Below, in pieces: positions 21,501-29,446 of a stretch of 64,000 nucleotides of DNA. How positions within the stretch are numbered: the stretch's first letter is position 1; every line of letters begins with the position of its first letter. The stretch is taken from contig CAHIKZ030002633.1 of the NCBI GenBank assembly GCA_903632075.3, forward strand, positions 2,037,001 through 2,101,000, read 5' to 3'. The position numbers and the translations under genes are program-made. The notes beneath the pieces were generated by a model. It was not told the DNA's origin. It made no database searches and saw nothing but the letters and a program-made list of their open reading frames with translations. This DNA comes from Acanthosepion pharaonis. Lineage: Eukaryota; Mollusca; Cephalopoda; Sepiida; Sepiidae.

Positions 21501-22974
21501 ATACCAGTAAAAATTAAAATTTAAAAGTACTCACGATATATGGAAATGGAAAAATGAAACTGACCCGACAAAAATATTTCCACAAACTGAACCCCATAAA
21601 AATATTTCCACAAAGCTTTCTAAAGAAAAATGTAAAATTCATTCATTAATGAATAAGTAATGGAAATTTAATTTAAATCAGATAATTCTTTGATTTTTTT
21701 TCTAAATTTTTAAAAACTGCGGGGAGCATTTATTTTATTTTATTTTTGTTTTCATTATAAAAAATGCGCACGCATTTTTTTGGTGATGCCTGGTTAAGAG
21801 AATAATGAAGTAGCTAAAAACTTAATGATTTACATTTACAGTACTTAAAAATAAAATCCGTGTAGGAAGGTCATTTTTCTTATCGTAATGAACGTTTTAT
21901 AAAAAATAAAATAATTACCACTTAACAGTCATGCGAGGGAAACTGCTGTTTTTTTAAAAAATTATTGTTCAATAACTGGACCATAAAATGTGTTTTTTTT
22001 TATCTTAATACAGGATTGTAGGTTTCGATCAAATATCAATTGTTTGGCTTTGGAATCGTTTGAATTTCGATCCAACCTGCAAGTTTTGCCTTCAAAGAGT
22101 CGAGTTTGTTGCGGATACTACTTCTAGCAGCAGTGGCAAACTAAATTTCCCCATGTAAATGACGGCTTTCATTGTTTGCAGAGGAAAAGGAAACAAATCT
22201 ATGCCTGGTTATTATTACTACCGATTATCAAGTGGTCGCGTGGTTGGAACTTTCGCTTTCCGACCTTGTCATTGTCGATTTATCAATCAGAAAGGTGCCT
22301 TCTTGATGGTATCAACCTGGGGAGGCTATCCTGGCATGCGGCACCGTTGCGAAGTGCCTAAAGAAAGCCATACCACAGTTGACCCAAGCCTTGTGAATGA
22401 AAATGAACTATTTCGAAGCCGTCGATAGTTGTGCTTCTTGCACGAAGTCACAAGTCATCGTGACCGAGGGTTTGAGCATACTGGCCTTGTTCAGGCTGTT
22501 GATAACGCCAGATAACATGCTCTCTCCCAGAAACTGTAACTAAGTCCCGCTCAGCATAGTTGCAGTATAAACCACAGGTAGGCTGTGTGGGTGTTGAACA
22601 AACACAAATGTGCTTTAGCAGGGGTCTGCAACAGGGATTGGCTAGCCATTCTAGTAGACGAGCATACTCGGATACTAGCGGCCAGCAATTAATGATTATT
22701 ACCAATCTTTAGAAATAATTAATTTTTTTAGAACCAGCAAGCACCTAATAGACGTTTAAATACACATCGGAAAATAATTCGTTTGTTCATAATTGTAAAT
22801 GCGAGTAAGCAAGGCCGGTGCAGGTCTCTCCAATTTATGATACGCCCACACTCAAATCTTTAGTAAGTAGCTACTTTCAATCAAACTCTTCTAAAAGAAA
22901 AAAAGGGTTTTGTATATAATTACAATAGAAAAACATTAAAAATAATTAGTTGTATATAGACTTACCATCTGCAT
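11637..22974 (-). CDS. Spaetzle-like secreted cystine-knot ligand (four coding exons)
   Basis: Joined exons 22974-22966, 17590-17337, 15970-15839 and 11757-11637 give one 516-base frame encoding 171 residues plus stop. All introns start GTAAG and end AG after a pyrimidine tract. Residues 1-19 form a signal peptide (ILFLCFLCLLNTVKA core). Residues 20-83 look like a pro-region with two Cys and N-x-S sites at 40 and 51. Residues 84-171 resemble the Spaetzle domain: CCCPT (84-88), YLINTS (101-106), Cys at 117, 129, 136 and 139, and FKLPSYCICNH at the end. The Drosophila ligands of Toll share this order: C-P start, I-V-N, CxQ, F-x-P-S-C-C-x-C end. Differences: Tyr replaces the first of the usual final CC pair, and the pro-region has no clear furin site before the knot. 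Spaetzle proteins dimerise and activate Toll receptors in immunity and development; that role here is inferred. A neurotrophin- or Trunk-like ligand is the alternative. Confidence 0.75.
11795..12120 (+). repeat. tRNA-derived SINE (family S1)
   Basis: The A-box region is TAGTGGATTAAAACATTGG and the B box is GTGAGTTCAATCCCTGGG, about 40 bases apart, as in a tRNA. The body ends with AATAAAGTGTTCAGTTCAG, GAATTCCCTGTAGGTTA, GACAACAAAGATGAGGAC and a GTAAATAATG tail. Other copies are at 16133-16480, 16570-16885, 32430-32740 and 55605-55930, all mostly on the minus strand. The layout resembles SINEs described from cephalopods. Confidence 0.65.
12150..12265 (-). mobile_element. LINE 3'-end fragment
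   Basis: ATCATTTCACCCCAAACAAAG and AGACACAAGGGGCTAC match the LINE tail at 9990 and 29840; only about 115 bases are left. Confidence 0.5.
12300..12860. other. Intron sequence with no recognised feature
   Basis: Within intron 3 of the Spaetzle-like gene. No open frame or repeat boundary that I can support. Confidence 0.4.
12865..13553 (-). mobile_element. Non-autonomous Helitron
   Basis: Read on the minus strand, the element starts TCATACTTATTATAAAACCC. It ends with a GC-rich hairpin-like block (ccggacaacgtcgggc), a short linker and CTAG. The flanks are A before TC and T after CTAG, as expected for Helitron insertion between A and T. Inside are two related about 250-base units, each with AAAACTTCA...ACCTGGGTT and a CA microsatellite at the same place. 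A sister copy lies at 36141-36870. No Rep/helicase coding is present. Confidence 0.75.
13560..14135. other. Intron sequence with no recognised feature
   Basis: AT-rich; contains a short tandem GATAGTTAAAAAAGAGCAAAGGTAGTTAAAAAAG duplication near 13860-13892 and poly-A runs. Nothing coding seen. Confidence 0.4.
14140..14330 (-). mobile_element. Fragment of Helitron-like family 2
   Basis: TATTTCAAACTCAGTCAAATTG, then CATGCAAAGCTAGATGCAG and AATTAGCTCTTCTTTAATGAT parallel the copy at 33131-33655. The CTAG end is missing. Confidence 0.45.
14640..15115 (-). pseudogene. hAT transposase C-terminus relic
   Basis: Minus-strand frames read LTVPGIWNIQEIVTPWKAVEEKL, then a stop and shift, then INTIAFASSEAERSFSRMN, SDKRICLTVENAANLM and LNLWDATPFIKTWLRKK. 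The E-R-x-F-S-x-M-N and K-R-x-x-L blocks are the hAT dimerisation region. In intact relatives the same order is SSAECERGFSxMN...NLMFI...LW.P..YVxxWLR. The catalytic N-terminal part is missing. It lies within intron 3 of the Spaetzle-like gene. Confidence 0.65.
15120..15835. other. Intron sequence, short (GAT)n
   Basis: No supported coding. A minus-strand frame at 15304-15540 shows no domain signature. A (GAT)n trinucleotide run is at 15727-15750. Confidence 0.4.
15839..15970 (-). CDS. Exon 3 of the Spaetzle-like gene
   Basis: 132 bases. The acceptor follows a long T tract (ttttcaag) and the first base completes Thr 88. An alternative AG ten bases inside (caaaaggcag) would put TAA into frame at once, so the upstream AG is the right choice. 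It encodes RQFLSIDHDDPYLINTSNQR and then FGEC-x11-C, the L-I-N-T and second and third Cys blocks. The donor is ca/GTAAGTAA. Confidence 0.75.
16133..16480 (-). repeat. S1-type tRNA-derived SINE
   Basis: The minus strand has the B box GAGTTCAATCCCTGGGTTGGG near 16405-16420 and A-box-like GGAATTAAAGCATTGG near 16455-16470. The body then has CTAGATTAGATATCCCTAG, AGTGTTCAGTTCATATTCCC and a GTAAATAATT tail near 16170. It is complete but diverged. Confidence 0.55.
16570..16885 (-). repeat. S1-related SINE with hammerhead-like core, minus copy
   Basis: The minus strand has GTGAGTTCAATACCTGG (B box), GATAACTGACATCCATTAGAC, GAACAGTCTACCCCAGTGAG, then CCACCTGAAGAAGGCTGG and GCTGAAACGATGTG. It faces an inverted partial copy at 16880-17065, so the pair can fold back on itself. 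Confidence 0.55.
16880..17065 (+). repeat. S1-related SINE 3' half, plus copy
   Basis: AACTGATAACTGACATCCAT, GAACAGTCTACCTCAGTGAG, AAAGGGTTCAGTTCGACATT, CTGAAGA (16973-16979), GAAAC (17001-17005) and AATAATGTAAATAG. It is the inverse of 16620-16780. Confidence 0.55.
17337..17590 (-). CDS. Exon 2 of the Spaetzle-like gene
   Basis: 254 bases; acceptor tcattttcttccag, donor GTAAGTAATT. It encodes most of the signal peptide (TILFLCFLCLLNTVKA), the 60-residue pro-region with NYS and NKS glycosylation motifs, and the DNDCCCPT start of the cystine-knot domain. The correct frame has no ATG at its start, because the initiator lies in exon 1. Confidence 0.75.
17629..17735 (-). repeat. SINE 3'-end fragment
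   Basis: GGGGGATGAGGCGTTATTAC, GTCCTCATGTTTGTTGTAAT and CACAACATTTAG match the terminal region of the SINE at 16133. Confidence 0.4.
17915..18045 (+). repeat. Dispersed repeat containing CATCCTTGATAATGG
   Basis: ACATCCTTGATAATGGCTAACAG, GCTTGGATCTACAGG and AAAGAAAACACTTGTACAA also occur at 26300-26430. In both places long TA tracts adjoin. The function and class are not clear; a Penelope-like terminal region is possible. Confidence 0.4.
18046..18520. repeat. Compound (TA)n array with AGCTTATATA units
   Basis: Several TA tracts (18098-18123, 18290-18325, 18350-18384, 18479-18508) are separated by GTAGCTTATATAATATATAGCTT-type sequence, giving multiple potential hairpins. Confidence 0.85.
18521..19290. 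other. Intron sequence with no recognised feature
   Basis: AT-rich part of intron 1 of the Spaetzle-like gene. No supported open frame. Confidence 0.4.
19297..19870 (-). pseudogene. Unrecognised coding relic
   Basis: A minus-strand frame from 19542 reads DDGRVLARSCIKSKGRKK, then LLRTNLLPNGEDGEF. It has a less AT-biased composition than its surroundings. Upstream, in another frame, a C-x3-C-x2-C stretch followed by SEEWMQS resembles the Cys-rich tail of pogo/Tigger-type transposases. No intact domain remains; I cannot assign it. Confidence 0.25.
19880..22190. other. Intron sequence with no recognised feature
   Basis: Long AT-rich part of intron 1. Short open frames (for example 21244-21447 on the minus strand) carry no signature. 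I see no repeat termini. Confidence 0.35.
22200..22695 (+). repeat. Diverged SINE related to 24194-24508, with internal insertion
   Basis: GAAGTGCCTAAAGAAAGCC, CCACAGTTGACCCAAGCCTTG, GTTGCAGTATAAACCACAGG, GTGGGTGTTGAACAAACAC and AGCAGGGGTCTGCAACAGGG occur in the same order as in the SINE at 24.2 kb. About 100 extra bases lie in the middle. Its ends are degenerate. Confidence 0.5.
22966..22974 (-). CDS. Exon 1 coding part of the Spaetzle-like gene
   Basis: Only nine coding bases, ATG CAG ATG, then the donor GTAAG. The context acaaaaATGc has A at -3. No upstream ATG is seen back to the predicted start of transcription, so this is the first available start. The splice is in phase 0 and puts Met-Gln-Met before TILFLCFLC. 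Confidence 0.65.
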
Positions 22975-23080
22975 TTTTGTCTTGTGCAATGCGGTTGTGA
23001 CTATAATTGTAAGGATGGACTTCTGAGATGTGCTCGACACACAGATTTAATAAAAAATGACTTGTAAATGACAGGAAGCG

Positions 23081-23088
23081 CTTTTATA
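23081..23088 (-). promoter_or_regulatory. TATA box of the Spaetzle-like gene
   Basis: TATAAAAG on the minus strand in the context CTGTATAAAAGCGC, 107 bases upstream of the initiator ATG. It predicts a transcription start near 23055 and a 5' UTR of about 80 bases. Confidence 0.6.
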
Positions 23089-23344
23089 CAGCACTCTGAT
23101 TCTAAGGAAATTTTTTTTTCTCTTACTGACTATCCAATAGGATTTATTTATTATCATTTATATCCGGTTTTTATTCTGTATTTTTAAGTGTTTAGTGTCT
23201 ATGCTTATGTGAGAAAATAAATTTAATCCATTTTCCCACATTTTAAGTTTGTGAATTAAATTAAAATTTGATAACCTGTTTTCTCTGGTCATCAAATTTT
23301 TATTTATTTAAAATTTTACTTTCTCTTTTTCTATGATTTTTAGA

Positions 23345-24032
23345 TGATAGAGCAGAAATGATTTTTAAAAATCGTTTTAAGATCTTATTTCTTATATTCG
23401 GGAACAATAGAATCAAGCAGACGCAGATGTTTAAATATCTGGGAAGCGTCTTGATAGAGGACGGTAAGTGCGACACTGAGATCCGTAGACGTATTGGGAT
23501 GGCCAAGGACACACTCCAAAAGCTGAGAAGAGTAAGAGTATTACGAGACAGCAGGATATCTTTGGTAGCAAAGAAAATAATATTGAGCTGTTACGTGGCG
23601 TCTGTTCTTCTTTACGGCAGCGAATGTTGGACGATTTCCTCAAAGGTGAAGAAGAGACTCGAGGTGACAGAGATGTGGTTCTACAGAAGGATGCTAAGGA
23701 TATCATGGACCGAGCATGTGAGCAACGATGAGGTCTTAGAGAGGTTGCAAACAAGGAGAAGGCTTATACTTAACACCAGAAAGAGGCAGCTGAAGTTTCT
23801 GGGACACATAATGAGGAAGGAGGGCCTGGAAAATCTGATACTCATGAGTCGAATAGAGGGAAAGAGAGACAAGGGAAAATAGCGCGTGACATACCTGGCG
23901 AGCTTGTGCAGGTGGATGACAGAACGTGGTCTGGGAGAGGAAGCATAGCGGAGGAACTTGCTGAGAGCTGCCAGGGATAGAGGGAGGTGGAGAGCCACGA
24001 TCGCCTACGTCCTGAAAGGACATGGCACATAA
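23345..24032 (+). pseudogene. RTE-like LINE ORF2 C-terminus with two nonsense codons
   Basis: One frame runs GKCDTEIRRRIGMAKDTLQK, SCYVASVLLYGSECWTISS, EMWFYRRMLRISWTEHV, KRQLKFLGHIMRKEGLEN and RIEGKRDKGK. It reaches a TAG at 23880-23882, continues in frame RVTYLASLCRWMTERGLG to another TAG at 23946-23948, and ends ATIAYVLKGHGT with TAA at 24030-24032. These are the conserved blocks after the RT domain of RTE-like LINEs. 5' truncated; its catalytic domains are missing. It lies about 260 bases upstream of the Spaetzle-like gene's TATA box, on the opposite strand. Confidence 0.75.
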
Positions 24033-24180
24033 AAAGAAAGAATCGAGTTTTACTAAACGTAAAGTCTGGCAGAAGGTTACGAGACAGTGACCTTAAACTT
24101 AGTACAGTAATAAACAATTGTGGGACACATTTTCTTAGTATTACTTTTAGGCGCACTCTCCTAATTAATTAACTAATTAA

Positions 24181-24521
24181 TATTAGATCTATAGTAGCCG
24201 AGTGGTTAGAAATATTAGCATTTCGTCTATGAGAACCGGGTTCGAATCTCACCATAGTCAATTTGTCATAGAGCCGATCCCAGCGTTCGGCTCTGTTGGG
24301 AAGTGCCTGAAAACCATACCACAAGTTGATCCAAGCTTTGAGAGTGAAATTAGGTGGGTATCAATAGTTGCTCTATGTAATAGCAATCCTCTTATATGGT
24401 AGTAAATGTTGCAGTATAAATCACATTTGGTTTGGTGGGTGTTAAATAAACACAAATGTGCCTGAGCAGGCGTCTGCAACTGGGATGAGTTAACCACTCG
24501 GATACGGCTATTAGATCTATA
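24181..24521 (+). repeat. Full-length tRNA-derived SINE with 13-bp target duplication
   Basis: TATTAGATCTATA at 24181-24193 is repeated at 24509-24521 and brackets a 315-base body. The head has a tRNA-like A box (AGCCGAGTGGTTAGAA) and a perfect B box (GGGTTCGAATCTC). The body holds GTTGGGAAGTGCCTGAAAAC and GTTGCAGTATAAATCACA. The tail ends TTAACCACTCGGATACGGC, which is the inverse of the head's GCCGAGTGGTTA. Confidence 0.75.
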
Positions 24522-24524
24522 TAT

Positions 24525-25237
24525 AAAAAAAAAAGTGATTATGATATGCACCTGGCGGATTCGGCATAATTTTAAAAATTAATTCCAGCAATTTCAAATA
24601 TTCGTAGTAAATTCTTACTTGCAGTTATTAACATACCTATATCCCGGGACTCTTTGCCCATTCTGTGAGTTTGTTAATATAAGCCTGCGACCAGAACTTC
24701 CTAACTTCCGGACAAGTATCGCTTGATATTGAAAGTTTTCATTTATTTATTTATTCAATTTCTCTATTTCTTTATTGTCGATATAGCTATAAAAACGACT
24801 GTGCTTCAGTCCGGATAAAATCACACAAAGTCCACTTTACTTCGTGAGTATGCCAAGTAAGAAGTGTGGGGGACCTAACGTGTCAGAATAATAGCATTGA
24901 GTTGTATGCAGCACATGTTTTGTCGGAGATCAAAATGCCCCCCACCCCGAGAGGAAATAAGACCGACCCCTGTAGTTGAAGCGTGAGAGAAGAGAAAAAG
25001 AGGGTTTGTATTCTTTTTATTTTCATATTGCTTTATACAACGCCACTTAGCCGGTGTTAAGAGAAGGCGCCGCAATCCCACATATTAATTTTAGTTTAAA
25101 CTTGAACAAAGGTAATTCCGAGGTTGGAAGACTGTTTTGTGCCAGTTTTCGAATATGAGAGTTAGGCTTGCCTTCAGTATTCAGTATCTTCGTCGCTGAA
25201 ACCAGTAAGAATTACATCATTATTTCAATCACAAACA

Positions 25238-25238
<1 letters not shown>
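24525..25238. other. No recognisable gene
   Basis: Spacer with an approximate GAGAGAAGAGAAAAAGAGG purine run near 24985. A minus-strand frame at 24875-25081 has no signature. Confidence 0.4.

Positions 25239-25239
<1 letters not shown>

Positions 25240-25287
<48 letters not shown>
25240..25287. repeat. (TA)n microsatellite
   Basis: Pure TA tract immediately left of the foldback at 25320-25599. Confidence 0.9.
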
Positions 25288-25319
25288 CATAATGAGAAAC
25301 CACGTATACTTTCTTAATA

Positions 25320-25590
25320 TGTATATATAAAAAGTTTCAAATTAAAAAATAATAATGTTTTTATTTTATGAAAGTATTTTTTATTTATATATATATTTGA
25401 TATTTCAAATTGTCCTCAATTTTCATCAGAAATAACTGTTTGTTACAAATAAATTAAAATTACTGTTTGTTCGCAAGTAGCGTAACAGTTATTTCTGATG
25501 AAAAATTGAGGACAATTTGAAATATCAAATATATATATAAATAAATAAATACTTTCATAAAATAAAACATTATTATTTTTTAATTTGAAA

Positions 25591-25599
<9 letters not shown>
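25320..25599. mobile_element. Foldback element with about 110-base arms
   Basis: The left arm (AAAAAGTTTCAAATTAAAAAAT ... CAAATTGTCCTCAATTTTCATCAGAAATAACTG) is repeated inverted on the right (CAGTTATTTCTGATGAAAAATTGAGGACAATTTG ... ATTTTTTAATTTGAAAC). The spacer is about 45 bases. TA microsatellites abut both ends. The structure suggests a foldback/MITE inserted at TA; nothing is coded. Confidence 0.65.

Positions 25600-25637
<38 letters not shown>
25598..25637. repeat. (TA)n microsatellite
   Basis: TA tract right of the foldback; a further tract lies at 25797-25822, followed by GTATGTATGTATG. Confidence 0.9.
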
Positions 25638-25791
25638 TGCATAGTACAAAAACAATGGACAATGGTCAAAACGGATGTCAGTTGCTGAAACCTCTTACGA
25701 GTGGACTGAACAATTATAAAAAAAAGGTTCGTCTAGGAAATTCTGGAGTCAAGATTCTGATATGTCATCAATCAGCTAAATGACAAATTTA

Positions 25792-25834
<43 letters not shown>

Positions 25835-25849
25835 GTGTATGTGCGTGTG

Positions 25850-25971
25850 TATTGATAGGAAAGAACTGTTAGATTGATGATCCGAAGTTCTTTAGTATTT
25901 TTGTTTTTAGTTTTAAAACAGTGCTCGATACAGAAGTAGAGCTTAGATTAGTGTCGCGATGGAATCATATT

Positions 25972-25972
<1 letters not shown>
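25850..25972 (+). repeat. Dispersed repeat, inverted copy at 37240-37385
   Basis: AGGAAAGAACTGTTAG, AAGTTCTTTAGTATTTTTG and AGTGCTCGATACAGAAGTAGAGC match the inverse of 37260-37380. Both copies run into TA or CA tracts. Confidence 0.5.

Positions 25973-26037
<65 letters not shown>
25973..26037. repeat. (TA)n microsatellite
   Basis: About 30 uninterrupted TA repeats. Confidence 0.9.
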
Positions 26038-26039
<2 letters not shown>

Positions 26040-26430
26040 ATTTTTTCTTGCATTCGTACAAGAGTTTACTTTTCTGGATATAAAGTGTGTAAAAACTGTT
26101 CAAATGTTCTAATATATCTATAGCAATGGCATTTTTCTTTTATTTTCCAAAAACGACCAGAACCGTGGTATGAGAGATGTAACTTGAGTCTTCTTGATAA
26201 GCATGTAGTGTTATGTCCAGTATAATTATTCATCAACATTTGAATCACTACAGGTAAGTATATGTAAAAATCTACATATACAATTAAAAACAAAACAAAA
26301 AACATCCTTGATAATGGTTAATGGAATAGCCGAATGCGCTCGGATATATAGAACATAGGGAGAGGTTTTACACACTTTACTTCCAGAAAAGAAAACATTT
26401 GTACGAATTCAAGAAAAATAGAATAAAATA
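26040..26430. repeat. Inverted pair of PLE-like repeat pieces
   Basis: CTTGCATTCGTACAAGAGTTTACTTTTCTGG (minus-like) at 26047 faces CCAGAAAAGAAAACATTTGTACGAATTCAAG at 26383. ACATCCTTGATAATGG at 26302 recurs at 17918. A minus-strand open frame at 26066-26305 crosses it but shows no clear domain. Confidence 0.4.
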
Positions 26431-26465
26431 CTTAATCGTAATACCTTGACTTTTTAATGAAACTT

Positions 26466-26469
<4 letters not shown>

Positions 26470-26536
<67 letters not shown>
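26470..26536. repeat. (TA)n microsatellite
   Basis: About 33 TA repeats abutting the large inverted repeat that starts at 26537. Confidence 0.9.
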
Positions 26537-26539
<3 letters not shown>

Positions 26540-27806
26540 TGAATTATTCATACAAAAACAAATGCAAAGGTTAATGATTTAATTGGCGAGAAATCCATCG
26601 TCGCAAACAATTCAAATAATATACAAAAACCTCCGAATCCGTTATGAATGAAAAGATCCTTGTTTCTATAAATTTCTGCCGTATTAGTTCTTATTTTACT
26701 ACAAGCTTTCGTCTGTTCCTACAGACATCTTCAGGTATGGAATAGATGTTGTTCTTGTTTTTTCTCTCAGTAATAAGAGGACAACGAAAATATTTGTATT
26801 GTTGTATCCGAAAATGCAATTGGAAATGAGTTAATGTTTTTGGAGCGTGCAGTAGCAACGCTGAATTTGATTTTAAATTTTTTACAGTTGTGCGTTCATG
26901 TACAAATATGGGGATAAACGAATTTTTTACTGGTAAATTTTCTGTCAAAGTGGCATGAACTATATTGTTCAATAATTACAGTAATGTCGCACTTATTATC
27001 CAAAAGTCGCACTTGGATCAGTTATTTTAATTTCGATAAACGTGCAATCAATTTACAAATTCATGAATTATTCACACAAAAACAAATGCAAAGGTTAATG
27101 ATTTAATTGGCAGAAATTTATAGAAACAAGGATATTTTCATTCATAACGGATTCGGAGGTTTTTGTGTATTATTTGAATTGTTTGCGATGATGGATTTCT
27201 CGCCAATTAAATCATTAACCTTTGCATTTGTTTTTGTGTGAATAATTCATGAATTTGTAAATTGATTGCACGTTTATCGAAATTAAAATAACTGATCCAA
27301 GTGCGACTTTTGGATAATAAGTGCGACATTACTGTAATTATTGAACAATATAGTTCATGCCACTTTGACAGAAAATTTACCAGTAACAAATTCGTTTATC
27401 CCCATATTTGTACATGAACGCACAACTGTAAAAAATTTAAAATCAAACTCAGCGTTGCTACTGCACGCTCCAAAAACATTAACTCATTTCCAATAGCATT
27501 TTCGGATACAACAATACATATATTTTCGTTGTCCTCTTATTACTGAGAGAAAAACAAGAACAACATCTATTCCATACCTGAAGGTGTCTGTAGGAACAGA
27601 CGAAAGCTTGTAGTAAAATAAGAACTAATACGGCAGAAATTTATAGAAACAAGGATCTTTTCATTCATAACGGATTCGGAGGTTTTTGTATATTATTTGA
27701 ATTGTTTGCGACGATGGATTTCTCGCCAATTAAATCATTAACCTTTGCATTTGTTTTTGTGTGAATAATTCATGAATTTGTAAATTGATTGCACGTTTAT
27801 CGAAAT
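26537..27806. mobile_element. Large inverted repeat resembling Penelope-like terminal repeats
   Basis: Arms of about 570 bases (26537-27106 and 27205-27773) are inverted copies around a loop of about 100 bases. The loop itself begins with the same CAGAAATTTATAGAAACAAGG motif seen at 27633. Read on the plus strand the right side therefore shows a unit (27109-27632) followed by a partial repeat of its start. Each arm holds CTGAAGR-TGTCTGTAGGAACAGAC-GAAA (26707-26734 minus; 27578-27605 plus), a 6-bp stem with a hammerhead-like core. This tandem/inverted arrangement is typical of Penelope-like element termini; no open frame is supported. Confidence 0.6.
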
Positions 27807-28065
27807 ATATATATATATATATATTATTTCATATTATTTTTAGAGTACTTTTAAATGTTGCTACATTTGTGTTCAAAGATTGTTCTGTGTATATTTATGC
27901 AACTGATTTTTAATTCCGACGTTCTCACGTTTGATGGAAGAAATTTCAAGGCACTTTAGGTGACGTTATATAAACGGTCAAACTGAAATTTTTATATGTA
28001 CTTTTTTAAAAAAAAAAAAAAACAACATATTTTAGTATACAATCCCCTATAGTTAAAAAGATACC
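27807..28065. other. Short TA tract and AT-rich spacer
   Basis: A (TA)n run at 27806-27826 follows the inverted repeat. The rest has no supported feature. Confidence 0.5.
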
Positions 28066-28069
28066 TTGT

Positions 28070-28770
28070 TTAATGTTGGCTCTTTCTCTTTTATTACAAC
28101 AGCCTCTAGAATTTGAAGGAAATCATTTTAGCACACTAAATCATGTTTTTTATATCATCGATTTTATATATGTATGGACTTTTATAATTAAGTGGACACG
28201 TCTATTGTGGTACACTTCGGACACATTGTTATATAGAGAATTAAGCAACATAGAAGAACCACTTATCAACAATAATTTTCCAAACCATGTTATTGATGAA
28301 GAAATAGGATTAGCTTTAAAGAAATTTTAAAAACAATATGAGCAACTAATTTGACAACAATAATGGAGACTCCATTAAATTGTTTTATTGTAACTAGATA
28401 CATTCTAAGTATAAACAAGAACGCTATTAAAATTATAATCCTCTGGTATAAAAGTTATTGATCCTAACAAATAATATTTATCCTCTATTAGAAAAACATT
28501 CAAAACGTCCAATCTAATTCTTAGAAATAATTCATCACCTCAAAAATCTACCCGATGTAAAAAAAAAGTTTATGAATTATTATGTCCTTTGAGAGATTGT
28601 ATCTCCAACACTAACAATCAACAAACAATATTAAATTCTTCCATTGGCCACACACGCTCTCTCGTAGCTTGACTTGTCATTTGACAACATTTAGTGCAAG
28701 TCGCGCACCTATACATGAACATATGACAAATGAGCAAAATATTATTAACAATGACGAATTTTAAGATAAC
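28070..28770 (+). pseudogene. Penelope-like GIY-YIG region relic
   Basis: The plus strand reads LLYRELSNIEEPLINNNFPNH, matching the segment linking RT and nuclease in Penelope-like elements. Later, in shifted frames, come VYELLCPLRDCIS and IGHTRSL, resembling the VYxFxCPLxDC...YIGxTxxxLxRRL part of the GIY-YIG endonuclease. Several stops and shifts. A LINE tail was inserted or abuts at 28775. Confidence 0.5.
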
Positions 28771-28774
28771 ACCA

Positions 28775-28990
28775 ATTTTTTTTTTTTAAGCGTTTCACCC
28801 CAAGCAAGGCGGGAAGCCACTAGGACGCAAGGGGTTACAGAAGATTTGGAGTAAGATCAGATAGGAGTGATAGAGGAAAGGATGAGGAGAAGGATAGTGA
28901 TAGATCAAGGCAATTGGTTTTGAATACATTGCAAAGAAAGATTCTAAATTCTGGAGGCTGTTGTAATAAAAGAGAAGCAGCGAACATTTA
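28775..28990 (-). mobile_element. LINE 3'-end fragment
   Basis: GCGTTTCACCCCAAGCAAGGC, GACGCAAGGGGTTAC and a diverged continuation; same family as 9990-10280. Confidence 0.55.
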
Positions 28991-28999
28991 ATAAGCTAT

Positions 29000-29445
29000 T
29001 TTTCTCCATATTAGGACCGTATAATTAAGTTAAGTATTACAAAAAACATAAAAGTTTCAGTTTGACCTTCAGTGACTTGAAATTAATTCCATCAAACGCG
29101 AGAACGACGGAATTAAAACCAATTGCGTATATACAACGATCCATGGAAAACGAATGTATCAAAATTCGAAAGTATTAAGAAAAAATAATATAAAAAAATA
29201 ATAAATATGAACTTTGGCAAATTTACCAAAAGTATTTTTGCTATCTGTGCATCACCTGCAAAATCACTAATGTTGACATACATTTTTAACTTTTAAAGGA
29301 GTTTTTGCCAAATCTTAAAAGCCACTCCTTGTCACACAAATTGGCCGAACTTGTGGCAAAGAAAATGATATAGACAAACACGTCAGTATAAAATGCACAC
29401 CTTCATTTACATTTAATTTTTGCATCATAAAAACTTGATCTATAA
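29000..29445. other. No recognisable gene
   Basis: AT-rich spacer. CGTTTGATGGAATTAATTTC-like sequence near 29080-29110 is inverse to 27930-27950, hinting at another inverted pair. Confidence 0.35.
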
Positions 29446-29446
29446 T

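Noticed and set aside
23431..24156. Several minus-strand frames of about 100 codons
   Set aside because: They are shadows of the RTE-like coding strand.
24194..24265. Genuine tRNA gene
   Set aside because: The A and B boxes are good, but the acceptor stem does not close and the sequence continues into a SINE body with a target duplication.
26691..27389. Minus-strand frames within the large inverted repeat
   Set aside because: The frames are mirrored in the two arms but not maintained, and carry no domain signature.
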